A stretch of 64,000 bases of DNA from Auriscalpium vulgare (lineage: Eukaryota; Basidiomycota; Agaricomycetes; Russulales; Auriscalpiaceae): assembly GCA_019915015.1 (NCBI GenBank), contig JAHBBC010000018.1, forward strand, positions 948,501 to 1,012,500. Reading direction: 5' to 3'. The position numbers and the translations under genes are program-made. A model generated the notes under the pieces. It saw only the letters and a list, made by a program, of their open reading frames with translations. It was not told where the DNA came from and made no database searches. This document shows positions 1-10,959 of the stretch, piece by piece; within the stretch, counting starts at the first letter, position 1; each line of letters begins with the position of its first letter.

Positions 1-2
1 CA

Positions 3-3000
3 CGTCACGATCTCGGGAGAATGGATGTACGATGCCCCAACTGCAATGCTCTGCATTGGTTGGATGAACGTGTCCAGAGTTCAAGCAGGTTGTCGCCAAA
101 GTTCGGGACGTGTTGCGATCACGGTCAAGTCCACCTTCCGGCAATTCCTGATCCTCCGGATGCTTTGAAGGGCCTCTTCGTTGGTGACAGCGCGCAGGCG
201 AAGGAGTTTCGAGATCAGATTCGGAGGTATAATAGCGCCCTCGCATTCACTTCTTTGGGAGTTCATATAGATGACTCTGTGAACAATGGACGAGGGCCTT
301 ACGTGTTCAAAATCCGCGGTGAATTGTGTCATCGTATGGGCTCTCTACTTCCCTCCAACGACAATCCGCCATCATACGCGCAGCTCTACATCTATGACCC
401 TCAAGCCGCCCTGGATCAGCGCATGCGCCGCAACGACAACCTCAACCGTGACACAATGCGACTCCTGCAAGACCTGCTCGCTGAGCATCACCAGTATGCC
501 GCGGTGTATCGACATGCTCACGAGATCTTGGAGGACGAAGGTGGAGAAGAAGTCATGATCAGGCTGCATGCAGACCCAACACAGGACCGCCGTCGCTACA
601 ACCTTCCGACTGCAAACGAAGTTGCTGTCATCATCCCGGATGCCTCACAGCCCACCAGTCGTCGCGACATCATTCTTCGGAAACGTGAAGGTCCTTTGCG
701 TCGGATCAGCGATGGACATCCAGCCTATGCGCCCCTTCACTACGTCCTCCTGTTCCCTCATGGAACACATGGCTGGGAGTACGACATGCTTCTACATCAG
801 CCTGACAAGGCAAACCCGGCTCGCCTCACTCAGACCCGGTATTATGCGTATCGACTTCACGCCCGGCCGAACGAGTTCTCAACCATTTTGCACGGTGGGC
901 GCCTTCTTCAACAGTACATCGTGGACGCTTGGGCTTCAGCAGATCAGGCACGTCTCACCTTTCTTCGGCACAACCAGGGCACGCTACGGGCCTCTCTCTA
1001 CAGTGGGCTTGAGGATGCTGTTCACGATGCGGATGGAAACGTCGATCTGAACTCCCTCGGTCAACGATTTATCCTGCCGTCTTCGTTCGTCGGGGGTCCG
1101 CGCTACATGCAGCAGATCTTTCAGGATGCTATGGCGATTGGTCGGTTCTACAAGAAGATCGATGTTTTCCTGACAGCAACGGCTAATCCCGCATGGGATG
1201 AAATTACGCGCGAGCTCTTACCTGGTCAGACCGCAGCGGACCGGCCAGATTTAGTCGCCCGCGTCTTTCGACTGAAGATCAAGGCGCTTCTTCATGACAT
1301 ACGCGTCAATGGAATTTTTGGGCGTCCGGTGGCGCACGTCTATACAATTGAATTTCAGAAGCGCGGGTTGCCCCATATGCACCTTCTCATTTTCCTCGAC
1401 GAGCCATTCAAAATTCGCGACGCGGAAGACATCGACTCTTTCATCTCGGCTCGCTGGCCAAATCCTACTACACAGCCCATGCTCTTTGAGACGGTGAAGA
1501 AGTGTATGGTCCATGGCCCCTGCGGCGCGGCAAACCCCCGCTCTCCGTGCATGGAAAACGGTCGATGCACCAAAGGCTTCCCCAAGCCTTTTAGCGATCG
1601 CACAATTCTCGGCGCCGATGGATATCCCGAGTATCATCGTCCAGATGATGGCACTGCGCACGAAGTCCGAGGCTTCATGGCCGACAACCGGTGGATTGTC
1701 CCATACTGCCCGTTTCTCAGCGCCAAATACAACTGTCATATCAATGTCGAGTGCGCCGTTTCCTTTAATTCTATCAAGTATGTCACAAAGTATCTTCACA
1801 AGGGTCACGATTGTGCAACACTGGAAGTCAATCGACGCGACGAAATCTCCCGCTACATCAACGCCCGTTATGTATGTGCCGCCGAAGGTTGCTGGCGTAT
1901 ATACCACTACGACATGCACGGTCAAGATCCCAATGTTGTTCGCTTGCAAGTTCATCTTCCAGGGCAACATATGGTAGCATTCAATCCGGAGGATAATCCC
2001 GCGGTTGTCTTGGAGCGTGCCGCTTCTGAGCGGACAATGTTGACTGCATTCTTTGCTGCGAACGCTGACGCTGGTGGACTCGGCGACATTGCCCAACGAT
2101 ACACATACCAAGAATTCCCGCAACACTTCACATGGAAACACACTACCAAGCACTGGACCGTGCGTCAACGGGGCTTTGCAATTGGCCGCATGTACTTCGT
2201 TTCTCCAACCGCGGGGGAACGCTTCTATCTCAGAACACTGCTTGCTGTTGTCAAGGGGCCCAAGTCATTTGACGACCTCCGGACTTTCAACGGACGCACA
2301 TATGATACCTTCCGGGAGAGCTGCCTAGCACGCGGCTTGCTCGAGGATGATGGCGAGTGGCGTCAATGTCTCGAGGAAGCAGCCGAAATGCAGACAGGAA
2401 CACGTCTTCGCCATTTGTTTGCCACGTTGCTCTTATTTTGCCAGCCTACCGACCCGCGCGCGCTTTGGCTGCGCTTCCGACGGCACATATGCGATGATCT
2501 GTCTTATCGGCTTCGAACACACGGCGTCAATCAACCAACGGACGAGCAGATCTATGACTATGGGCTTCACCTGCTCAACAGCATCCTCCGTGACTCCGGT
2601 CGCTCGCTGGAGGACTTTCCACCCATGCCACTTCCCCAGGAAAACTGGGACGCTCTCGCTGAGAACCCCTTCATTGCTGAGCAGTTGAACTATGATCGCG
2701 CTCAGGAACGCGCTGACTGGGCTGAGAAAATTGTCTTGCTCAATGACGATCAACGCCGCGCATATGATTCTATCATGGCGTCTGTGGATAACGATCAAGG
2801 CGGCATCTTTTTTCTCAACGGACCAGGTGGTACTGGCAAGACATTCGTTTACAAAACCGTGAGTCTCCTGTTCTCGCGTGCGCTAAAGCCAGTGCTGAAT
2901 TTATTGAACTCAGGTCTGTCATAAAGTACGCAGTGAGGGCTGGATTGCGCTCTGCGTGGCATCGTCCGGTGTCGCAGCGCTGCTTCTCAAAGGCGGTAGA

Positions 3001-4247
3001 ACTTCCCACTCCATGTTCAAGATCCCGGTCCAAGGACTTTCAGATACGTCAACATGCGCGATCAACAAGCAGAGCCGTCTCGCAGACATGCTCCGGCGTG
3101 TGAATGTCATCATTTGGGATGAAGTTGTCATGCAAAATAGGTGTGTGTGCGGCTGTCATGTATCTGTTTACAACTGCATGTCCTCACACAGTTGCACAGG
3201 TGGGGGCCAGAGGCTGTCGATCGTACTTTGCGCGACATCCGTGACGATCCTCGGCCCTTCGGAGGCATCACTGTCCTCTTTGGCGGAGATTTTCAGCAAA
3301 TTCTTCCGGTTGTCCCGCGTGGCTCGCGAGAAGACATTGTCGGCGCATCCCTCCAGCGTTCAACTTTATGGTCCCATGTGAGAGTCCTTCACTTGCATCG
3401 AAATATGCGCTTGGAATCTTCAGAAGCCGGCGCTCGGGAATTCGCAGATTGGCTACTCGACGTTGGGCATGGACGACACCTGGATGACACTCACCGCATC
3501 AAGCTCCCTGAGTCTATGCACTACGCGGACTCTGAGGCTTTCATTGATGCCATTTACGATGGAATCCGCACCAATCCTCCTCCACCTCCCGACTATTTCT
3601 TAAATCGGATGATCCTTGCGCCGCGCAATGACGAAGTCGACACCATCAATGAAGCCATACTCGAGCGACTTGCCGGCGTGGACCAGGTCTTTTTGAGTGC
3701 GGACACAGTGGACGCTGTTGATGATGATGCTGGTGAAATCCGGGACTTGCCTCCGGAGTTCCTGCGAGCGTTGACGCCGTCGGGCCTTCCTGTCGGAGAG
3801 CTGCACGTCAAAATCGGGTGCCCTCTCTTGCTCCTACGCAACATTGCACCGGCACGTGGGTTATGCAACGGCACTCGCATGGTTTTACTTCGTGCACTGC
3901 CCCGCGTGCTTGAGGTGAAGATCATGGGCGGGGATTTCGACGGCGAGATCGCCTTACTACCTCGCATCGTCATGAGCAGCTCAGCAGACCAGCCAGAGCT
4001 TGCATTCACACTCAAACGTCGTCAATTTCCTGTTCGTCTTGCATTCGCAATGACAGTGAACAAGGCGCAGGGTCAGTCTGTCAAGCGGGTTGGAATTGAT
4101 CTTCGGTCGTCGGTCTTCACCCATGGTCAGCTTTACGTTGCACTTTCCCGAGCAACATCGAGCCATAGGATTAAGGTTCTCCTCCCGGAGAATGTAGTCG
4201 ACATGAAGACATTGAATGTAGTATACCCGGAAGTCTTATTAGATTAG
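3..4247 (+). CDS. Helitron Rep-helicase, 5' end outside the window
   Basis: The frame is open from base 3 and reads LGRMDVRCPNCNALHW, a Cys pair common upstream of the Helitron N-terminal domain, so the true start lies further left. Counting from Met at base 21, the HUH motif (GLPHMHLLIF) is near residue 450 and the two-tyrosine motif (KYVTKYLHKG) near 585; together they form the nicking and joining Rep domain. A PIF1-type SF1 helicase follows, with Walker A GPGGTGKT near 935 and, after splicing, Walker B-like VIIWDEVVM, GGDFQQILPV and a terminal AMTVNKAQGQS motif. Two introns restore the helicase frame: 2859-2913 and 3141-3199. The last intron joins MQN to RWGPEAVDRTL. The gene ends LLD-stop at 4247. 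No inactivating break was seen, so it may be active. Confidence 0.9.
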
Positions 4248-4719
4248 CAATACATATCTTAGACTGCCTGCGTGATAAGCAGTTGGTATTTGCACGTCGT
4301 GTAACTTTGTCCTCTTGGCTGAGTGTCGGTATGTCAGCAAGGTGTGCAGTACTTACCATAGATCTTTGTTTACAGTAGAGCTTGGGTGACAAATAAATTC
4401 ATATGACCTTAGATCCTGCATCACAGTCTTTCCCGCAAGTTTTGTAGCTTAGCGGTAGGACATCGTCACCACAGGATATTCCTTACTGGAGTCTCGGCAT
4501 CTCCCGGCTGCCATGGCCGAGTCGCTACACTACCGCCACGTATCCAGTCCATGAAACTTTCTCCATTGTTCCAGAAATTCAACTCCACTTCGCGTGCATA
4601 ATGACTCGAAGTATCGTGATGTTCGCCGTTGTTCCAGAATATTCACTTCCTCTTTGTGCGCAACATAAAGTGCGCCGTCACGACTTTGTTCGCCAAGGCT
4701 TCTCTCCCATTGTCTCCAC
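4248..4719. other. Spacer between the two Helitron genes
   Basis: No open frame here looks coding. It must hold the 3' UTR of the helicase and the promoter of the next gene. No TATA box or terminator could be assigned. Confidence 0.5.
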
Positions 4720-5802
4720 ATGCCATCCGCCAGCGCTGAACTCACTGCTGTTGTTTCTCTCGAAAGCCCTCGCCCGGCACCTGGGAAGCCCCGGACTATC
4801 ATATTTGACGCCGGAATTTATTGGTCAAACAGTCCAGATGCGGAACCACTTATAGCTGCACTTCGATTCTACAATGACATCAACTACGCCTTCGACGACA
4901 AAGGTGGTTTGTTCTTCGTAACGGCGAAGGCAGGTGCTCCACCACATGCTTTTAACACCTCATAAGTAACTATAACGAATTTTCAGGTCGTCAAGATGCG
5001 GAAGGGTACAGAAGTTCCATCCGATGGCCTCACGGAGACGGATTATGATCTGGTGGGAGACATCATCCAGGTGCGTCATTTGTTCACCTCATGGCCAACT
5101 TGGACTTAAACGCGATCCAGCTCATCCCTATCCTTGGCGGCGCCAAGTCCGTAAATCCCAAGCAAGGATTCACCCGTGCTATGCTCCGTGTCGCGGGCAC
5201 TGTGGATTCGGTCGACATCAGCAACTTCTCCTTTTGTGTTCCTGCCACCCAATGGACCTCTGCTGACCCGCAGGGCGTTCTTCCGGTGAAGGCATGCATT
5301 CCGAGCGAGTCGAAGTGGCAGGCTGATAGGAAGAAGGCGATACCAGCTACAAACAGTGTGGTGACATTCACAGGCTATCTGTCTTCTGTCGATCGAGACG
5401 GCGACGATGGCCCGGTCAAGCACTTCGAGGTTGAAGTTGCTCGGCATCTCGACTTCCTCGCGCGCGGTTCCTACTCTCCGGCGTCGACACCTTCTCCAAG
5501 TGAGTACATGCCATTCCTCTATCTATGTCGTGTCTCTGACCAGTAAGCCAGATGGGGTTCGGAAGCCCGGCAGTCGTACAAAGCTCCGGTGGAACTTCAA
5601 TGACAACTTTGCTACCGATACTCCGTCCACACCTTCTCCGAAGGCACTCGGTAAACGGCCTATGCGCGAAGATTCAGAAGAATCACTGTATGGTGATAGT
5701 GTCAACTCACCTTCCGACGCCAGGCGACAGCGTCTGGATCTGAGCATTGGAGGGAAGGAGAATCGTGATGCTACTATGCCAGCCACTAGAGATGTAGCTT
5801 GA
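4720..5802 (+). CDS. Helitron-linked gene of unknown function
   Basis: The start at 4720 gives MPSASAELTAVVSLESPRP. Three introns close the frame: 4930-4986 (GC-AG, joining VTAK to VVKM), 5071-5120 (joining VGDIIQ to LIPILGG) and 5500-5551. The N-terminal 250 residues look folded and beta-rich (FDAGIYWSNSPDAEPL; VAGTVDSVDISNFSFCVP; VTFTGYLSSVDRDG). The C-terminal part is polar and probably disordered, with a basic KALGKRPMRED patch. I do not recognise a named domain. The repeated short beta strands and the location in a Helitron suggest an OB-fold or other single-strand-binding accessory, which is inference only. Lying between helicase and terminus, it is probably mobilised with the element; a captured host gene is the alternative. 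Confidence 0.7.
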
Positions 5803-5907
5803 CTGCGCATCTCTCTTCCTTTTCTACACTTTTGGCTTCTGTGTGCATATCTTTATACCTATCCTTCTATTTCTCGCGCATACTTTACAAATGACAATCA
5901 CAGTTGT

Positions 5908-5936
5908 CCCGTGCGAACGCACGGGCAAGAGCTAGT
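5908..5936 (+). repeat. Helitron 3' terminus: hairpin plus CTAG
   Basis: CCCGTGCG at 5908-5915 pairs perfectly with CGCACGGG at 5918-5925 across a two-base loop (or 7 bp with a GAAC loop). Six bases later CTAG ends at 5935, followed by T. A GC-rich hairpin just before CTRR-T is the defining right end of Helitrons and acts as the transposition terminator. Confidence 0.83.
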
Positions 5937-6429
5937 GATAACTACAGATATACCCTACATCCTACGAATATCCCCCGCTGATCTTAGACCCCAAAGTCCG
6001 GTGCTTCGTCCACCTTATACGGTGACCTCCTCATTTGTTTCCTATCAAGCTGCTCGCACTCATTCCCGAGGCTTTTCAATCGTTCTGACACCAATGGAAT
6101 CGACACCCTAAGTCCCTGGCTTGAACTAAGTATTTCCCTTCCTTCTGACCAACCTGACGCACCCGACGCCGAGCTCAGAGCGCATCGACACCGCCGGTTC
6201 ACCCGCAGCCGGCCATATGCTGGACAATGGAATGGAGCGAGGCGTCAAATAGATGGTGAAGAAGGCACACTCGTGGGCCGTGCTGACAGGTGGTCGACTC
6301 TTTGGTGAGCACAACCTTTTCTGTTCTCCCAACGGGCCGCGCTGAGATCCTCCCAGTCCTCTACACTTATCCACACTCCTGCGCTCTGAATAAGCCCGCC
6401 TCGTTTGCGCTTCCTACCGCCTCCCACGA
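5937..6429. other. Host sequence right of the Helitron
   Basis: No coding frame or repeat supported here. It probably includes 5' parts of the decayed NDUFA9 locus that follows, but no exon could be matched. Confidence 0.4.
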
Positions 6430-7290
6430 GTCATGGCGATCGACGGTGTCGAAATTCCTGCTCGCTAGCACGCTCCTGACTAGGGTGCTGCCTCGTTGCG
6501 AAGTTGGGTGAGGGATTTTGGTGCCTACTCTTTTGAAGCTTTACTGATGCCCGTGCTGTACAGCTCAGGCTGGTACGCAGGATATTATCCCGCTCCTGGA
6601 CGAAGATGAGAAGAAGGTACCTCGGGCAGATTGTCTCCGTGGTGCGTCGTATTCGTGCTCTGCCCTCGACAACTCAGCTCATATTACCTCCGCAGGAATG
6701 GGACATTCGAAACGAAAAACATAAAGAAGAATGTGTGCGTCACTCGGACATTGTCTACGACCTCGTTGGGCGAGACTACGAGACAAAGTGTGTCTGCGCC
6801 CCATAATCATTGCATGCATCCTAACCATCAAATAGGAACTTTGACATCCACTCGGTGAACCCGGTCGGCGCCGGTCGCATCGCAGGCGTACGAGCGAAGC
6901 CGGCGTCCGTCCTTTCGTGCTCGTTTCGCAACTCTACGCCTCGGCGGATTCACCATCGCAGTTCTATCGTGCGAAGACGGAGGGAGAGGAGTTTGTCAAG
7001 GAGGCATTCCCCAATGCGACGATTGTGCGCCGCAGCACGCTCTTCGGGTACGAGGACAAATTGCTGCAGAACATACCGGGTATGTCCTGTCGTATGCTAC
7101 GAGAATTACGCGACATGTTGATCTGACTTGCTTCAGGCTCAACCACGGAGCGACCAAAATCCATCAGCACGAGGACTTTTTACTGGCTTGCAGGTCATGG
7201 ACGTCGCACAAGCATCACTAAACCCATCTCGATGCCAACGCTGTCGCGCACGCTTGCGCTGCTGCCCATTGGGGTGGCGAAGATGATGGT
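6430..7290 (+). pseudogene. Decayed NDUFA9-like complex I 39/40-kDa subunit
   Basis: Pieces of the NDUFA9 family (NAD(P)-binding, SDR-like accessory subunit of mitochondrial complex I) occur in order but in changing frames. They are LVAKL near 6500, GTQDIIPLLDEDEKK at about 6572, the peptide from WDIRNEKHKEE to VRHSDIVYDLVGRDYETK around 6700-6790, then NFDIHSVNPVGAGRIAG after an intron ending near 6833. Then come QLYASADSPSQFYRAKTEGE and FPNATIVRRSTLFGYEDKLL (about 6930-7075) and VMDVAQA near 7197. Small deletions shift the frame (for example within the former DEDEKRYL...LGQIV segment and again near 6880), so no full protein can be made. Ancestral introns with GT/AG ends are still visible. 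An intact copy is presumably elsewhere, since the subunit is widely conserved. The family call is firm; the ends are approximate. Confidence 0.72.
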
Positions 7291-8490
7291 GTGTTGCAAA
7301 CCTCAACTTCGTAGCTATCGCACTGACGACCGCGCATCGCAGAGAATGTTTTGCATCCCAGAGTCCTGCGCATCTTCCAGACGGACGCGATACCAGCTGG
7401 AGAGCGGAGGCAGGCGGGCTAGGGAAGCGGAGCTGAAGGTAGCCGGTACGATCAGATGGCGCACGGGTCAAACAGCATTTTTGTCGTCAAACATCGCCAG
7501 CGCCACTCACACCTGCAGTCGTCGCGACGTGTGCTCCCTCGCTCTGCAGACAGTCGCACCTGATCTGCGCTTCCTCTCGCAGGACTCGCTTGCGCGCCCT
7601 CATCCACGCTGTCCACTCGCATGTCCACTCGCACGCCTGCACCCCCTCTACAATTCTGCGCATCTGAGGCGCTCGACGACGTTTCGCGCGAGGCACGTCA
7701 CTGCAACATCCCCACGCACATCCGGGAAACGAACATAGAGGCCGTACAGGGTGAGAGGAGCTGTAGGCAGAGGGATAGGCCATGCTCGAGCGCGCTCATA
7801 GCCATCTCCGTCGTATCGGCCTCACCGCCATGCCGACATTCCTGCGATGTTCACAGCGTGCATACATCCTGACCGTCGTCAAGCTCGTCTGGCGTCAACG
7901 ATGACGGTGCGCTGCGAACCTCATCCTCGTAGCCATCGTACTGACGACCGCGCATTACAGAGAATGTTGGGCATCCCAGAGTCCTGCGCATCTTTCAAAC
8001 CGACGCGACACCAGCTGGAGAGCGGAGACAGGCGCGGGCTAGAGAAGCGGGAGCTCAAGGTAGCTGGGTACGATCAGACGGGAGGCTGAGACGGCACACG
8101 AGCCAACAGCATTTCTGATCGTCGAGCGACAGCGCCGGCGTCACTCACACATCAAGTCATCGCGACGCGGGCTCCCTCAGCCCTAGCCAATCTGTGCAGA
8201 CACGCCCAACCGCTACGCATCCGACGATTCTGGGCATCCGACGCGCTCGACAATGTGTCGCGCAGGGCGCCACTACACTGCAACATCGCAACGCACATTC
8301 GGGAAACAAACACAGAGGCCGGATAGAGGAGGGCGGAGAGCGACGGGAGCTGCATGCAGAGGGCAAGGCCATGCCGCTCGAGCGTGCCCATACCCATGTC
8401 CATCGTATCGGCCTCGCTGTACCCTGCCCACACTCCCGCGCCTTTCACAGCGCGCATACATCCTGACCGTCGCCAAGCTCGTCCTGCCCG
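7282..8490. repeat. 0.6-kb tandem duplication, two diverged copies
   Basis: About 7282-7895 and 7900-8490 are direct repeats. Both copies contain ACTGACGACCGCGCAT, then CCCAGAGTCCTGCGCATCTT, then ACCAGCTGGAGAGCGGAG, and both end in CATACATCCTGACCGTCG followed by CAAGCTCGTC. They differ by many substitutions and small indels, so the duplication is old. The open frames over them differ between copies and look non-coding. The unit begins at the 3' end of the NDUFA9 pseudogene. Confidence 0.75.
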
Positions 8491-8997
8491 CCTCAGCCCA
8501 GCTCATGCGCGCTCCTTCGTGGTCGCCTTCCATCCCGTTCGCCATGTTGTTGTCTCCATCCGCAACACATTGCACTCGCCCGGCTCCCTCACCACAATCT
8601 ACCCGTCCTTTTCTCACTGAACCGCCCTGCTCGGAAATGAAGGCAACCATGCTCGCGGCAGATTCATACTTGTGCAACAAATAATTGCGGCGCTCTTTGA
8701 ATACGTCTGAGGCACAGTATATCCTACGCTCGCAGACAACAACCCAATCCATAGTTCACTCTTCTCTTTAGCTATTGGGACCCTCCCGCCCGCACCGTCA
8801 CGCGGACGAATGCCGCAGCACCTTGGGATCCGTATCAGCGATCAGCGGGCGCTAAGCCCTCTTGCAATATGAGGTTCTGCAGAAACTTGGGAACCGAGCT
8901 GAGGACTTGGGGAGCGGGAAGCCGCTTTGTTACCCCAGCCGACCTTGGCAAAATTGTATATCAGGTTGTATGGCGAGACGGAGCTAGCTGAAAAAAC
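8491..8997. other. Intergenic, no feature seen
   Basis: No supported gene. It should contain the 3' UTR of the minus-strand secreted-peptide gene that ends at 8998. Confidence 0.4.
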
Positions 8998-9203
8998 CTA
9001 CAGCTGATCGTTGCCCGCGTTGACTTCGAGCGCGGTCGGATCACGCGCCGCCAGTGCACTGCCGAAGTACATGAGTACAGTCAGATGACGGGAGAAACGA
9101 TGAGAGCATACTCTGCGGTGGATGGAGTCGATGGCACGGGCGCGGCGTGCACCGCGGAGGCGAGCGCCGTGGCGGCGATAACGATGAACGTGGATGCGCG
9201 CAT
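8998..9203 (-). CDS. Small secreted peptide precursor, 50 aa
   Basis: Two exons (9203-9112 and 9058-8998) joined over a 53-nt GT-AG intron (9111-9059) give exactly 50 codons plus TAG. The precursor starts MRASTFIVIAATALASAVHA, a strong signal peptide with an n-region Arg and a hydrophobic core, cleavable after AVHA. The mature part is about 30 residues: APVPSTPSTA, then DALAARDPTA, then LEVNAGNDQL. It has no Cys and no C-terminal CaaX box, so it is neither a hydrophobin nor a lipopeptide pheromone. Without the intron the frame would read into a different, shorter tail, but only the spliced form keeps a composition like a mature peptide. Function unknown; small secreted proteins of this type include effectors and developmental peptides. 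A TATA-like box lies about 125 bp upstream. Confidence 0.62.
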
Positions 9204-9328
9204 TTCACGATAAATGGACGAATGAATGGGGAAGTGATCGAGAAGGATGGTCAACCAGGACCAGAAGCTCGGAGGTGTAGCTGAGAAGGGGGCACTGGGC
9301 TGGAAGAACATGCCATCGGGGGCAGGTA

Positions 9329-9334
9329 CTTATA
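9329..9334 (-). promoter_or_regulatory. TATA-like box of the secreted-peptide gene
   Basis: On the minus strand the bases read GCTATAAGTACC, placing TATAAG about 125 nt before the ATG at 9203. This is a reasonable core promoter with a leader of around 90-100 nt. Assigned by position and sequence only. Confidence 0.4.
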
Positions 9335-10514
9335 GCAAACAGCTGAGCGAAGGTGTGTCAAAACCAACTGTCGCCACAGACCCAAAGCCGGACATAAAGT
9401 CGGGCACATGAGTGACAGGATCACGACTGGCTGCGCTGTGATATGAGCGTGGCGTGCGATGTTCTAATAATACGCGTGTAATCAGTGAGCTCAGCACAGC
9501 AGGACTTATCTAGCACTCACGTACATGGATTGGTTGTCCACCGACATCCAGTGCTAGAGTAGGACGATCATTGCGACCGGGTCAGCTGGGGAGAAGCACC
9601 TAGAAAAGTTCCCTCGCCCCATAAATAAGAGTACATACATCTATACGATACTGTGAAGAGGTCGCAGTTGTCTTGGTAAGTTCTGCTCGAAGGACGACAT
9701 CGTTCTGTTGGGTCAGCTAGCCATCAGGAACATCCGCAACCAGGCTGATCGTGCACAACTCGTGCTGACGGAGCACATACAAGCGTATCCCTCATTCACA
9801 CACTGTCAGTGTCGGGCAGTGGACAATGAGAGGATCTGACTGTTGGAAACTGACCGTGACGGCCTATCGCATCGGCCACTGACCGGATCCACAGAGAACC
9901 ATCTGCACCACGTTTGCTGTCAGAGCTGCGATGTACAAAAAGACGTCGCCCGCGCACGCCGAGCTCTATCAGAAAGGTGCAGTCGGATTAGACAAACATA
10001 TGACTCGGAGGCAATGCATGCATAGCAATAGATACATGAAAAAGCCACGACAGGAAGGGGCATGAGGGAACTCATAAAATCCGGACATCCAGGACGAGCG
10101 TACACTGCACCAGAAGTTGGATGCTGCAGGTCCATGAGCGTGCCACGATATACTGAGGATAGTATGTTGTCAAAGCGTCAGCTCGAGGACCCTGGACGAG
10201 GTGGTGCGAAGCGCGTCAGAGAGAGTTGCGTTCAGCGGGAACGCGGAGGCATACCAACACTGCCATCATGAACCATGCTCCTGAAGCTCTACTGTTATCG
10301 CCTCCTTGCCTCCATCCCATGGAATTCCTTCTACTGAGTGGCGTCCGGCGACCGCGCGAAGTATGTTTGCCAGCCTCGTGTTGTGGTCTTGATGTGTCGC
10401 AGCTGCAGGACCACCTCTCCATCGTTCTACAGAAGGAAAGACATGGACGTGTTGTTGTGCGATGGCAAGAAAGCAAGGAGTGCGCATAGCCTGGACGTCG
10501 ATGCAGGACGTCCT
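9335..10514. other. Intergenic, no gene supported
   Basis: Short frames occur on both strands, but none shows splice-linked coding continuity or a known motif. No repeat was noticed before the dispersed repeat at about 10515. Confidence 0.4.
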
Positions 10515-10630
10515 GATTCCGCCCGGCCCGGACAGTCCGCGTCACCTCCGTGGTTTTCATGCTGGCCGGGGCATCTACGGCTAAGCCTCAAGAAAATCTG
10601 AGCACGTATATATTGTGCAGAAAATATTCT
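10515..10630 (+). repeat. Dispersed repeat, copy A
   Basis: Shares about 110 bp with 20555-20665 in the opposite orientation. Common blocks are CGCCCGGCCCGGACA, CTCCGTGGT, GGCCGGGGCATCTACGGCTA, then CAAGAA, TGAGCA and TGTATA-like bases. It has no coding capacity and may be a remnant of a short transposon or a SINE-like element. Confidence 0.6.
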
Positions 10631-10959
10631 TCCTCCGAAGAAACCATCCAAAAAGCTCGACGCAAACGCAGGGGAGATGAGGACAGTATGTACGCCGCAC
10701 TGAAAGGGCAGCGAGGGTGGCGCCACAACTTGAACTATCGAACGGTCGAGTCGACCGTGACGCTGACCTCCTTCCCTCCACCTGAACTGCCCGCATCACT
10801 AGCCATATGCCGAACGTAGTCGGTCTTGGAATGCGCTTCGCTACCCATTGCGGTACTTGATACCGCTCGTACAACACGGTACGTCTTGGCTCTCGCGCTC
10901 CTGAGTCCCATCTGATGCTCTCGTCCAGTCCTATCTAATTTTACCATCGAATCATCAAC
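10631..10959. other. Upstream region of the 10.96-kb gene
   Basis: No gene seen. CTATCTAATTTTACCATCG lies just before the ATG at 10960; no convincing TATA box. Confidence 0.4.

Larger units (their letters stand above)
1..5935 (+). mobile_element. Helitron rolling-circle transposon, right part
   Basis: The left end lies outside the window. Two genes on the plus strand (Rep-helicase, then a second gene of unknown role) are followed by a typical Helitron 3' end: a perfect 8-bp GC-rich stem (5908-5925), six bases, then CTAG at 5932-5935 followed by T, the expected A^T target residue. Helitrons move by single-strand rolling-circle transposition and leave no target duplication. The reading frames look intact apart from the cut left end, so the copy may be recent. 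That the second gene belongs to the element is inferred from its position between helicase and terminus. Confidence 0.82.

Noticed and set aside
1251..2168. 305-codon open frame on the minus strand under the Helitron Rep domain
   Set aside because: It is the antisense shadow of a conserved coding region, with no independent motif.
4441..4520. tRNA-like stretch (TAGCTTAGCGGTAGGAC resembles an A box)
   Set aside because: No B box, no acceptor-stem pairing and no anticodon arm could be found. It lies inside the Helitron spacer; chance similarity.
7232..8752. Several 90-170-codon frames on both strands over the tandem duplication
   Set aside because: The two repeat copies do not keep the same frame, so these are not under coding constraint.
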